A DNA stretch of 5,013 nucleotides, taken from the NCBI GenBank assembly GCA_017555325.1, contig JAFZGR010000287.1, forward strand, positions 1 to 5,013. Direction: 5' to 3'. The position numbers and the translations under genes are program-made. Below the pieces are notes generated by a model, which saw only the letters and a program-made list of their open reading frames with translations, did not search any database and was not told the origin of the DNA. Every line of letters starts with the position of its first letter. The first letter of the stretch is position 1. The stretch is from Alphaproteobacteria bacterium. GTDB lineage: Bacteria > Pseudomonadota > Alphaproteobacteria > CAAHEQ01 > UBA3637. Positions 1-4,984 of the stretch are shown in pieces.

Positions 1-776
1 GGTAATTGCAAACGTTTAAAAGCTGATTTTTGATACAAAGTGTTTATTCGGTCAACCGTTTGTTTGTCAAATCCCACTTGAACAATTTGTTCAGGTGTTT
101 GTTTTAAATCAACCAATTGATGCAAAACGGCATCTAAAGTTGCATAGGGCGGTAATGAATCAGCATCTTTTTGATTGTCGGCTAATTCGGCAGATGGTTG
201 ACGAGAGACAACTTCGGGTGTTAAATAAACACCGTTTTTTTGTCCGATATAGTCGGCTAACTGATAAAGTGTGCTTTTATAAATATTCCCGATTGGCATC
301 AGTCCGCCACAAGTATCTCCGTATAATGTGCAATAGCCAACACACGCTTCTGATTTGTTTCCGCACGCCAAAACCAATGCTCCTGTTTGGTTGCTGATGC
401 CCATTAAAATCTGTCCTCGAATACGGGCTTGAATGTTTTCCGTTACAATTGGTTTTATCGGTTCGGATAGTGTAGTGTTTAACAGATGAACCATATTATC
501 CACCGTCGGCTGAATATCAATTTCCTGATAAGGAGCGTGATAGTGTTTTGTTAAATCTCGGGTAATATCCAAACTTAATTGGGAAGTGTGTTTTGTTTTC
601 ATCATAACGGCTGTCACATTTTCTGCACCGAGTGTATGACAGGCAAGGGCAAAAACAAATGCCGAATCCATTCCGCCCGATAAACCGAGTAAAACTTTTT
701 TAAAGCCGTTTTTTTCGCAGTATTCTTTTAAACCGATAGATAGGTTTTTCCAAATTAAATCAAATTGTGTTGTCAT
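1..776 (-). CDS. nadE: NAD+ synthetase (ammonia-type, no glutaminase domain), 3' end outside window
   Basis: Catalyses ATP-dependent amidation of nicotinate adenine dinucleotide to NAD+, the last step of NAD synthesis, in the cytoplasm. About 258 codons are visible; the reading frame is open to the left edge, where the sequence (KRLQLP) resembles the C-terminal KRxxxP end of the family, so only a short tail should be missing. The PP-loop ATPase motif SGGMDS is at residues 33-38 (usually SGGIDS), and the family block GNKSE...GYCTLYGD lies at 139-154. The protein begins only about 32 residues before the PP-loop, so it lacks the N-terminal nitrilase-type glutaminase domain of the larger NadE form and presumably uses free ammonia. 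The ATG is supported by AAGGAG (784-789) seven bases upstream. It follows pncB by 98 bases, with an intrinsic terminator between. An NMN-synthetase activity, as in the Francisella relative, is an alternative that motifs cannot exclude. Confidence 0.93.
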   Translation of the reverse strand, partial: MTTQFDLIWKNLSIGLKEYCEKNGFKKVLLGLSGGMDSAFVFALACHTLGAENVTAVMMKTKHTSQLSLDITRDLTKHYHAPYQEIDIQPTVDNMVHLLNTTLSEPIKPIVTENIQARIRGQILMGISNQTGALVLACGNKSEACVGYCTLYGDTCGGLMPIGNIYKSTLYQLADYIGQKNGVYLTPEVVSRQPSAELADNQKDADSLPPYATLDAVLHQLVDLKQTPEQIVQVGFDKQTVDRINTLYQKSAFKRLQL

Positions 777-831
777 GGTTTTTCTCCTTTTGGTCAGTGA
801 TTACACTAGCTGGACAATATCGCACGGGGCG

Positions 832-873
832 AAAAAAGGGGGGGGATGGCATTAAATTCATTCCCCCTTTTTT
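832..873 (-). terminator. Intrinsic terminator between pncB and nadE, with G8 run
   Basis: On the minus strand A6G5 (873-863) can pair with C8T6 (845-832), giving an 11-bp stem ending in six U, directly after the pncB stop codon. Because both A and T tracts are present it could also act on plus-strand transcripts. The stem has eight C facing five G, so the pairing register can slide. It sits inside an apparently functional gene cluster, which implies partial read-through, attenuation or a separate nadE promoter. Confidence 0.85.
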
Positions 874-874
874 A

Positions 875-2458
875 TTAAGACCGTTGTAATTGGGCTGTCC
901 GTTGTTGATATTGAGCAATAATGGATTGCTGTTTGTTGTAAAGCGGTTGTGCAATGCCGACTCCGTAAGTATGCGGATTTAAAAAACGTTTATGCGAGTC
1001 ATCCAATAATGCCAAATGGGTAAACGTTGCTTGTTGAATATCGGTTAATGGACGGTGAAGATGTTTTTCCTGTACGTGTCCGTTAACAACAACCGGTTCT
1101 AAAAGCGTATAGGCCTGTGTGCCTTTTTTAAATCGTCTGCGGGGACTTTGCGGATTAACATCCCGTATGGAAACGATATCCGTTGTCAACTGATTGTTTT
1201 CAAGTTGAACGGAATTTACATCAGCAATAATATCTCCGGCATATTTGCCATCTTCAATTAAACGAATAACGTCCGTTGCCCCCGGAATGGTTGTTTTTCC
1301 TTCGGCAACTTTCATTTTATCAACCCCGTTGATGGATTTTGTTTTAAATACGCCCCCCAAAGACGGTTGATCATATGCCGTTACTAATTTTGTGCCGACT
1401 CCGAAAATATCGTAAGAGGCATGTTGGTTCAGCAGTAAATCGGCAATAATGTGTTCGTCCAAATCGTTTGAGGCAATCAGTTTAACGTGAGGCATATCGG
1501 CTTTATCAAACATCTGACGGGCTTTTTTGTACCAATATCCTAAATCACCTGAATCAATTCGAATGGCTTTAAGTGGAATGCCGGTTTCTTTGCTAGCCTG
1601 AATGGCGTTTAAAATGCCTTGTTTAATATCGTATGTATCCACCAGTAATGACCCGTTGTGCGGATGAGCTTTTAAATATGTTTTAAAGGCTTCCAGTTCG
1701 CTGTCAAATGACATAATGAACGAATGAGCCATTGTGCCTTCTTTCGGAATGTTAAAATGATAGGCTCCGGCAACGTGAGATGTTGCCGTACATCCGCCGA
1801 TATAAGCGGCACGGGTGGTAAAATAACCGCCGATTTCTTGTTCCCGTCGAAATCCCATTTCTAAAACGGGACGGGTTTTGCCGTCTAAACGGGAAGCATG
1901 TATAATGCGGGAGGCTTTTGTGGCAATCAGGCTTTGACTGTTAAAAATGTTTAACGCAATTGCTTCCAATAAGTCCACTTGCCAACAGGGGCCTGTAATT
2001 TGAATAGCTGGTTCGTTCGGAAACAGTAATTCGCCTTCCGGTACGGCTTTGATATTGACGGATAACGGTGTGTTTTTAATTGTTTGCAAAAAATCCTCAC
2101 TAAAACGAGGATTGCCGTCAATATCTTTTTCTTGTCTTAACAAATCAAGGTGCTTTTCGGTAAAACGCCAGTTTTTAACATATTCCAAAAACAAGCCTAA
2201 TCCGGCACAAATAAGATATCCGCCCCCGAATGGATTTTTACGGAAAAAAACTTCGGATGTTTTTGTTTGATTAAATTGAGAGGAATTAAACCATCCCTTT
2301 GCCATGGTTAAATGATAAAAATCACATAAAAGCGGATTGCCGGTTGCCAAAACAGGATTGCCCCCTGTAATCAATTTTTGTAAAGAATCGGCAGTAATGC
2401 CTGTTTTTTCCATTAATTCACGAACGGTTAAATGGGTTAAATTCTGAATGTTTGTCAT
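875..2458 (-). CDS. pncB: Nicotinate phosphoribosyltransferase
   Basis: Converts nicotinate and PRPP to nicotinate mononucleotide (NaMN), coupled to ATP hydrolysis, in the cytoplasm. The 527-residue protein carries the family blocks in order: NPLLCDFYHLTMAKG (41-55), FFRKNPFGGGYL (71-82), MGFRREQE (201-208), TTRAAYIGG (214-222), GTMAHSFIMSF (241-251), IRIDSGDLGYW (299-309), IASNDLDE (328-335) and FGVGTKLVTAYDQPSLGGVFK (352-372). H245 in the GTMAHS block is, from family knowledge, the likely phosphorylated histidine. About 40 residues precede the first conserved block, slightly more than in many relatives; this stretch could be a true extension. The ATG at 2458 has AGGAG (2467-2471) eight bases upstream, inside the end of pncA, and the two genes are separated by three bases, so they are co-transcribed and probably translationally coupled. 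A nicotinamide-specific (NadV-type) enzyme is less likely because a nicotinamidase gene is adjacent and the motifs match nicotinate enzymes. Confidence 0.96.
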   Translation of the reverse strand: MTNIQNLTHLTVRELMEKTGITADSLQKLITGGNPVLATGNPLLCDFYHLTMAKGWFNSSQFNQTKTSEVFFRKNPFGGGYLICAGLGLFLEYVKNWRFTEKHLDLLRQEKDIDGNPRFSEDFLQTIKNTPLSVNIKAVPEGELLFPNEPAIQITGPCWQVDLLEAIALNIFNSQSLIATKASRIIHASRLDGKTRPVLEMGFRREQEIGGYFTTRAAYIGGCTATSHVAGAYHFNIPKEGTMAHSFIMSFDSELEAFKTYLKAHPHNGSLLVDTYDIKQGILNAIQASKETGIPLKAIRIDSGDLGYWYKKARQMFDKADMPHVKLIASNDLDEHIIADLLLNQHASYDIFGVGTKLVTAYDQPSLGGVFKTKSINGVDKMKVAEGKTTIPGATDVIRLIEDGKYAGDIIADVNSVQLENNQLTTDIVSIRDVNPQSPRRRFKKGTQAYTLLEPVVVNGHVQEKHLHRPLTDIQQATFTHLALLDDSHKRFLNPHTYGVGIAQPLYNKQQSIIAQYQQRTAQLQRS

Positions 2459-2461
2459 GGG

Positions 2462-3028
2462 TTATTCTCCTAATGTTAATTGTGTGGAATGGGTTGCATT
2501 TAATCTTTTTAAGTTAGCAAAAGCCTGATGGCGCTGTATGACTTGGGGTGTTTGTTCATTTAATCCTTTGGTTAAATCGGATAAAAGAGTCACTTTTGCC
2601 CCTCGTTCTAAAAAGCCCATCATGGCTTGTTCCACACAAATATCGGTACAAACACCGGCTAAATAAATATGTTTATCCGTAAAGTTTTGTTGCAAAACAT
2701 CATATTGAGAAACTTCTTGCCAAACATCAGTTGTGCCTTTATACAAAACAATTGTATCGGCAGGTAATTCTTTTTGAATGGCTTGCGGATATTGCCAACC
2801 CTCTGTTTGATATATGCAATGGGGCGGAAATGTTTTGCCTTCACACGTTTGAGCGTATGTTTCGGCAAAGTGTGTATCGCAGGTAATGATGATTTGATTG
2901 AAAAATGATTTATATTTTTTTAAAAAGTTTGCAACGTTTTGTGCTAATTTTGGTTCGTTGACGGTTAGTTTTCCGTCTTTTTGGATAAAATCGTTTTGTA
3001 TATCTACAAGAACTAAAATATTATTCAT
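2462..3028 (-). CDS. pncA: Nicotinamidase (isochorismatase-like cysteine hydrolase)
   Basis: Hydrolyses nicotinamide to nicotinate and ammonia, the entry step of nicotinamide salvage; cytoplasmic. The 188-residue length suits the short PncA type. The catalytic triad of the isochorismatase-like fold is visible: D9 in VLVDIQNDF, K97 in VLYKGTTD, and C131 in GVCTDICVEQA. The metal ligands expected for nicotinamidases are D51 and H53 (TCDTH) and H70 (KTFPPHC). The GKTFPPHCIYQTEG stretch resembles PncA of Gram-positive and related bacteria more than generic isochorismatase hydrolases. The start is fixed by GGGAG (3036-3040) seven bases before the ATG. It lies 80 bases downstream of nadM and 3 bases before pncB; its product is the substrate of PncB, and the released ammonia could feed the ammonia-type NadE (inference). 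A different amidohydrolase substrate is possible, but the context argues strongly for nicotinamide. Confidence 0.93.
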   Translation of the reverse strand: MNNILVLVDIQNDFIQKDGKLTVNEPKLAQNVANFLKKYKSFFNQIIITCDTHFAETYAQTCEGKTFPPHCIYQTEGWQYPQAIQKELPADTIVLYKGTTDVWQEVSQYDVLQQNFTDKHIYLAGVCTDICVEQAMMGFLERGAKVTLLSDLTKGLNEQTPQVIQRHQAFANLKRLNATHSTQLTLGE

Positions 3029-3108
3029 AATGTATCTCCCATGGCCAAAGGTTAAACAAAATCCGCTTTTTATAGGCCCTTCAAAAACACGGACGGAATA
3101 AAAATGTG

Positions 3109-3648
3109 TCAGGAAATGCCTTGATGATTTTCAAAATGGTTTTGAATTAAATCACAATTTGCTGGATGAATAAAGTTTTTCCAGCGGGCATCTTTGTATT
3201 TTAACATATCCCGAATCATAGAACCGCTGACAAACGGAAAATCAGGATCTGTTCGGTCAACCAATTCTATTTTTTTTACCGCACTTTTAAACCAATGTGC
3301 ATCATACGTTGAACCGGCATAATAGACATCGGGCAGTCCCCATTCGGGAATGGATTCGTTTAAAAAGTCCAAAACATAATCAGCCCATTCAATCGGATTG
3401 TTAATATCGTATATGCCCATAATTTTTAAACGGGGATAATCCGGTGTATTGCGATAAATGTTTTGAATCATTTTTTTACGGGATGTATAGTTAAACGGAT
3501 TTTTAGATGTGCCATGTTCCTGAATGGACCCAAGTAAAACAGTCACTTTTTCACATTCGTTCAGCATTCGGTTAATGATTTTTTCATGACCGATATGAAA
3601 CGGTTGTGCCCGCATAATGACTAATCCGTGTTTGTGTTGGTAAGACAT
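3109..3648 (-). CDS. nadM: NadM-type nicotinamide/nicotinate mononucleotide adenylyltransferase
   Basis: Transfers AMP from ATP to NMN or NaMN to make NAD+ or NaAD; cytoplasmic. The 179-residue protein is a single nucleotidyltransferase alpha/beta phosphodiesterase domain. The ATP-binding HxGH motif is H18-I-G-H21 within RAQPFHIGHEKII (family form RFQPFHxGH), followed by LLGSIQEHGTSKNPF (38-52) typical of the NadM branch, and the C-terminal SGSMIRDML (141-149) matches the ISxTxIR motif. No Nudix domain is fused, unlike the bifunctional Francisella or Synechocystis forms. The ATG at 3648 is preferred because AAAGGAG (3656-3662) lies seven bases upstream; an in-frame ATG at 3687 would add 13 residues without a ribosome site and would run through a hairpin. 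It is the first gene of the cluster and takes the place NadD usually fills. Whether it prefers NMN or NaMN cannot be read from the sequence; another cytidylyltransferase-like substrate is a weaker alternative. Confidence 0.88.
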   Translation of the reverse strand: MSYQHKHGLVIMRAQPFHIGHEKIINRMLNECEKVTVLLGSIQEHGTSKNPFNYTSRKKMIQNIYRNTPDYPRLKIMGIYDINNPIEWADYVLDFLNESIPEWGLPDVYYAGSTYDAHWFKSAVKKIELVDRTDPDFPFVSGSMIRDMLKYKDARWKNFIHPANCDLIQNHFENHQGIS

Positions 3649-3676
3649 AAAAAAACTCCTTTCATTTGTGAAGGAG
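3649..3676 (-). promoter_or_regulatory. Terminator-like hairpin that sequesters the nadM ribosome binding site
   Basis: On the minus strand CTCCTTCA (3676-3669) pairs with TGAAAGGAG (3664-3656) across a CAAA loop: eight base pairs with one bulged A. The descending arm contains the nadM Shine-Dalgarno AAAGGAG and is followed immediately by seven T (3655-3649) and the ATG. The structure could therefore hide the ribosome site, stop transcription, or both. The pairing is read directly from the sequence; a regulatory role is inference. Confidence 0.6.
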
Positions 3677-3699
3677 CAGCTTGTCAATATAAAACGAAT

Positions 3700-3717
3700 A
3701 ATACGGATATCCGTATT
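3700..3717. promoter_or_regulatory. Perfect 18-bp palindrome, candidate operator or RNA hairpin
   Basis: AATACGGATATCCGTATT is a perfect palindrome centred at 3708/3709. With a two-base insertion on one side, the symmetry extends outward to GAATA on the left and TTTATTC on the right (about 3696-3723). It lies between the predicted start point and nadM, about 80 bases downstream of the -10 element, suiting a roadblock-type repressor site. It has no loop, which favours a DNA operator over an RNA hairpin. I do not recognise it as an NrtR, NiaR or NadR site. Confidence 0.5.
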
Positions 3718-3750
3718 TTATTCCTATTTAACAGAGCGGCTCACTCTTAT

Positions 3751-3791
3751 CTTGTTCTTCGCTTATCAGCCCAGCAAGCGACAAGAACAAG
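3751..3791 (-). repeat. 41-base inverted repeat at the predicted transcription start of the NAD operon
   Basis: The plus-strand arm CTTGTTCTTCGCTT (3751-3764) pairs with AAGCG (3776-3780) plus AAGAACAAG (3783-3791), leaving a two-base bulge (3781-3782) and an 11-base loop (3765-3775). This gives 14 base pairs. The predicted transcription start (about 3788) falls inside the outer arm, so it could be either a DNA operator overlapping the start or a 5' RNA hairpin missing a few outer pairs. No T tract follows on either strand, so it is not an intrinsic terminator. Confidence 0.55.
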
Positions 3792-3794
3792 GTT

Positions 3795-3823
3795 AGTTTA
3801 GACCCAAAAAAGAATCCTGTCAA
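3795..3823 (-). promoter_or_regulatory. Predicted sigma70-type promoter of the NAD salvage operon
   Basis: On the minus strand a perfect -35 TTGACA (3823-3818) and -10 TAAACT (3800-3795, four of six matches to TATAAT) are separated by the ideal 17 bases. Transcription would begin near 3788, leaving a leader of about 140 bases before nadM. This is the best-scoring promoter I can see in the intergenic region. Confidence 0.6.
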
Positions 3824-3906
3824 TCACTTTTTTCAATAAGTATTCCGTTTTTATCGTGAGATACAATAAAAGGGTATGTATTTAAGGGCGTTTTGCCGAT
3901 TTTCTC

Positions 3907-3948
3907 TTGACAAATATTTTGTGAACACACACTTAATAACCGTATAAC
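3907..3948 (+). promoter_or_regulatory. Candidate promoter(s) of the two-gene regulator unit
   Basis: Two overlapping options exist. One is a perfect -35 TTGACA (3907-3912) with a weak -10 CTTAAT (3932-3937) at a long 19-base spacing. The other is TTGTGA (3919-3924) with -10 TATAAC (3943-3948, five of six) at 18 bases. Either would start transcription at roughly 3944-3956, 40-55 bases before the first ATG. I cannot choose between them from sequence alone. Confidence 0.45.
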
Positions 3949-3997
3949 GCCCAAAAAGAGTTTAATCGTTTATTTTACAGTTATTTCGGAGGAAAAA

Positions 3998-4270
3998 ATG
4001 AAAGAAACAATGAATGAAAACACATGTCTGACATCGGAAGAAAAAAAACTTTTAAAGCAAGAGATAAAAGAGGTTTGGAGTGAATTGCCCGTTGAATTGA
4101 AGGAATATATTATAGAAGTTAAACGCCAAAAATTAAAAGCGATGTATATGTTGCAGGATTGGGCGAAAAAAAACGGTCACGAAACGATGTTGGATTTACT
4201 CTCTTGTGCAATTGTCGGTAAAGAAGCAAAATTAGCCGAAATGGAACAAACAGTTATGGATAAGGAGTAA
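3998..4270 (+). CDS. Hypothetical 90-residue charged helical protein
   Basis: I do not recognise this family. The 90-residue product is rich in Lys and Glu and looks almost entirely alpha-helical: a charged helix at about 12-30 (LTSEEKKLLKQEIKEVWSE), a break at P31, a long helix from about 32 to 58, a G60 break, and a final helix from about 62 to 88. There is no signal peptide or membrane segment, so it should be cytoplasmic; W27, W55 and two Cys (C10, C70) are notable. The ATG at 3998 is favoured over an in-frame ATG at 4010 because GGAGG (3988-3992) lies five bases upstream. The next gene's ribosome site (AAGGAG, 4262-4267) lies inside this gene's end and only two bases separate them, so they are translationally coupled. 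A partner or modulator of the helix-turn-helix protein is plausible but is inference only. Confidence 0.8.
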   Translation: MKETMNENTCLTSEEKKLLKQEIKEVWSELPVELKEYIIEVKRQKLKAMYMLQDWAKKNGHETMLDLLSCAIVGKEAKLAEMEQTVMDKE

Positions 4271-4272
4271 TT

Positions 4273-4518
4273 ATGGAACAGGAAACAAAACCGTATCGGC
4301 GTGAAGATTATACATTGGGAAACGGATTGTATTTATCCGAACGTCAAGTTGAAGTTTTGCGCCAGTTGGGACGTGGATTTTCAAATAAACAAATTGCACA
4401 TGAATTGGGAGTTGCCGAACCGACCGTTAAAATGCATGTCAGTTCTATTTTGCGGGCATTAAATGTTCAAAATCGTGTGCAAATTTTGTTAAAAGCAAAA
4501 GAATTGAATTTTTTATAG
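4273..4518 (+). CDS. Standalone LuxR/GerE-type helix-turn-helix regulator
   Basis: A DNA-binding transcription regulator of 81 residues, almost nothing but the GerE domain. The signature runs from L21 to about L73: LSERQVEVLRQL (21-32), the turn G35-F-S-N-K-Q-I-A (35-42), ELGVAEPTVKMHVSSIL (44-60) with the recognition helix around T51-V-K-x-H-V, and LNVQNR (63-68). There is no receiver, autoinducer or other sensor domain; the 20-residue N-terminus is polar. It resembles GerE itself (about 74 residues) in size, so activity may be set by abundance or by a partner protein. It is preceded by AAGGAG (4262-4267) at five bases, two bases after the stop of the 90-residue gene. A strong terminator follows. 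Its targets are unknown; the divergent NAD operon or its own promoter are candidates only because of proximity. Confidence 0.92.
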   Translation: MEQETKPYRREDYTLGNGLYLSERQVEVLRQLGRGFSNKQIAHELGVAEPTVKMHVSSILRALNVQNRVQILLKAKELNFL

Positions 4519-4548
4519 GTATTATTACAACGTGTTTGTTTTAATACG

Positions 4549-4596
4549 GATTGGTATTTGAATTGCCTGAAAAGCAGTTGAATGCCAATCTTTTTT
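4549..4596 (+). terminator. Intrinsic terminator of the two-gene regulator unit
   Basis: GATTGGTATT (4549-4558) pairs with AATGCCAATC (4581-4590) over ten base pairs including one G-U. A small internal loop follows, then a second stem AATTGC (4561-4566) with GCAGTT (4574-4579) closing on a seven-base loop. Six T follow directly (4591-4596). It lies 30 bases after the helix-turn-helix gene stop codon. Confidence 0.9.
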
Positions 4597-4626
4597 ATTA
4601 GATTGATTGTTATGTTGTTTTTTTTG

Positions 4627-4655
4627 TTGACAAACGGGACGAGTCTAATCAAAAT
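4627..4655 (+). promoter_or_regulatory. Candidate promoter of the small membrane protein gene
   Basis: A perfect -35 TTGACA (4627-4632) is followed after 17 bases by CAAAAT (4650-4655), four of six matches to the -10 consensus. Transcription would start near 4662, giving a leader of only about 15-30 bases. It lies just after the upstream terminator, consistent with an independent transcription unit. Confidence 0.5.
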
Positions 4656-4691
4656 AACAGCATTGTTTATTTTGATGTGGGTAATTCGGTT

Positions 4692-4943
4692 ATGTTAAAG
4701 TATGTTGCTTATTTGTTATGTGCCGTTGCGGATATTTATTTTTGGTGGGTGTTGGGAGATAATAATTTTGCCACCCGCAGAAAGCATATTTATCCGTTAA
4801 TCAGTGTTATTAATGATCCGTTTTACCTGTGCTGTGTGTTTTTTAGCTTTGTATCGTTTCGTAAAGCAAACTATGGTCCCGCCTTGTTTGTTGTTGCTTT
4901 GCCGATTGTTTTAACGATTTTGTACTACCTGATTTTTCGATAA
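4692..4943 (+). CDS. Hypothetical small membrane protein
   Basis: I do not recognise this family. From the ATG at 4692 the product has 83 residues and three hydrophobic stretches: about 4-21 (YVAYLLCAVADIYFWWVL), 43-56 (PFYLCCVFFSFVSF) and 62-82 (GPALFVVALPIVLTILYYLIF). These are joined by a basic segment (RRKH, 29-32) and RK at 57-58. It is probably an inner-membrane protein with two or three spanning segments; the positive-inside rule would put both basic loops on the cytoplasmic side only if the middle stretch does not fully cross. An in-frame GTG at 4677 would add five residues. Neither start has a good Shine-Dalgarno (only TGGG at 4678-4681 before the ATG), so the start is uncertain. It is separated from the regulator genes by a terminator and has its own promoter-like sequence. 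Its aromatic-rich, fully open frame supports a real gene, with moderate confidence. Confidence 0.65.
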   Translation: MLKYVAYLLCAVADIYFWWVLGDNNFATRRKHIYPLISVINDPFYLCCVFFSFVSFRKANYGPALFVVALPIVLTILYYLIFR

Positions 4944-4964
4944 AAAAAGTGTTTTAGCATAAAA

Positions 4965-4984
4965 TTTACACGTAGATGTGTAAA
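4965..4984. repeat. Weak hairpin downstream of the membrane protein gene
   Basis: TTTACAC (4965-4971) pairs with GTGTAAA (4978-4984) around a six-base loop. No run of T follows on the plus strand; on the minus strand the following TTTTAT is short. It could be a weak terminator for a gene on either side of the right edge, but the support is thin. The rest of 4944-5013 is AT-rich with nothing else recognisable. Confidence 0.35.

Larger units (their letters stand above)
3649..3997. other. 349-base divergent intergenic region
   Basis: No gene is supported here. The half nearer nadM (3649-3824) holds the NAD operon promoter, the start-point inverted repeat, the 18-bp palindrome and the ribosome-site hairpin. 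The half nearer the plus-strand genes (3825-3997) is AT-rich and contains plus-strand promoter-like elements. A 7-base inverted pair, GGGCGTT (3886-3892) and AACGCCC (3946-3952), flanks those elements and could be an operator, though it is short. I see no tRNA or known riboswitch class. Confidence 0.7.

Noticed and set aside
95..397. 100-codon plus-strand open frame
   Set aside because: It lies antisense inside nadE, has no ribosome site and shows no recognisable domain; nadE motifs are clear on the other strand.
760..954. 64-codon minus-strand open frame spanning the pncB-nadE junction
   Set aside because: It runs through the terminator and overlaps the ends of pncB and nadE in another frame; low-complexity product without features.
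2049..2270. 73-codon plus-strand open frame
   Set aside because: Antisense within pncB, no ribosome site, no motif.
2659..2868. 69-codon minus-strand open frame
   Set aside because: Out-of-frame shadow within pncA, whose catalytic residues are intact.
2898..3101. 67-codon plus-strand open frame
   Set aside because: Mostly antisense to pncA and the pncA-nadM gap, with no supported start.
3029..3108. Separate promoter for pncA in the nadM-pncA gap, suggested by TATAAA on the minus strand
   Set aside because: No acceptable -35 element lies 16-18 bases upstream of it, so read-through from nadM is the simpler explanation.
3649..3687. Upstream in-frame ATG for nadM at 3687, adding 13 residues
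   Set aside because: No Shine-Dalgarno before it, and the extension runs through the hairpin and the real ribosome site of the ATG at 3648; family proteins start close to the HxGH block.
3649..3997. Known NAD+ riboswitch class, tRNA or other named RNA in the intergenic region
   Set aside because: I do not see the conserved sequence of the NAD+-I or NAD+-II riboswitches as I recall them, nor a cloverleaf. Only unnamed hairpins are supported.
4542..4551. TAATACGGAT, a 10-base match to the left half of the palindrome at 3699-3708
   Set aside because: It lacks the second half-site and overlaps a terminator stem; a single 10-base repeat within 5 kb of AT-rich DNA can be coincidence.
4467..4652. 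61-codon minus-strand open frame
   Set aside because: Antisense to the helix-turn-helix gene end and across its terminator; no ribosome site.
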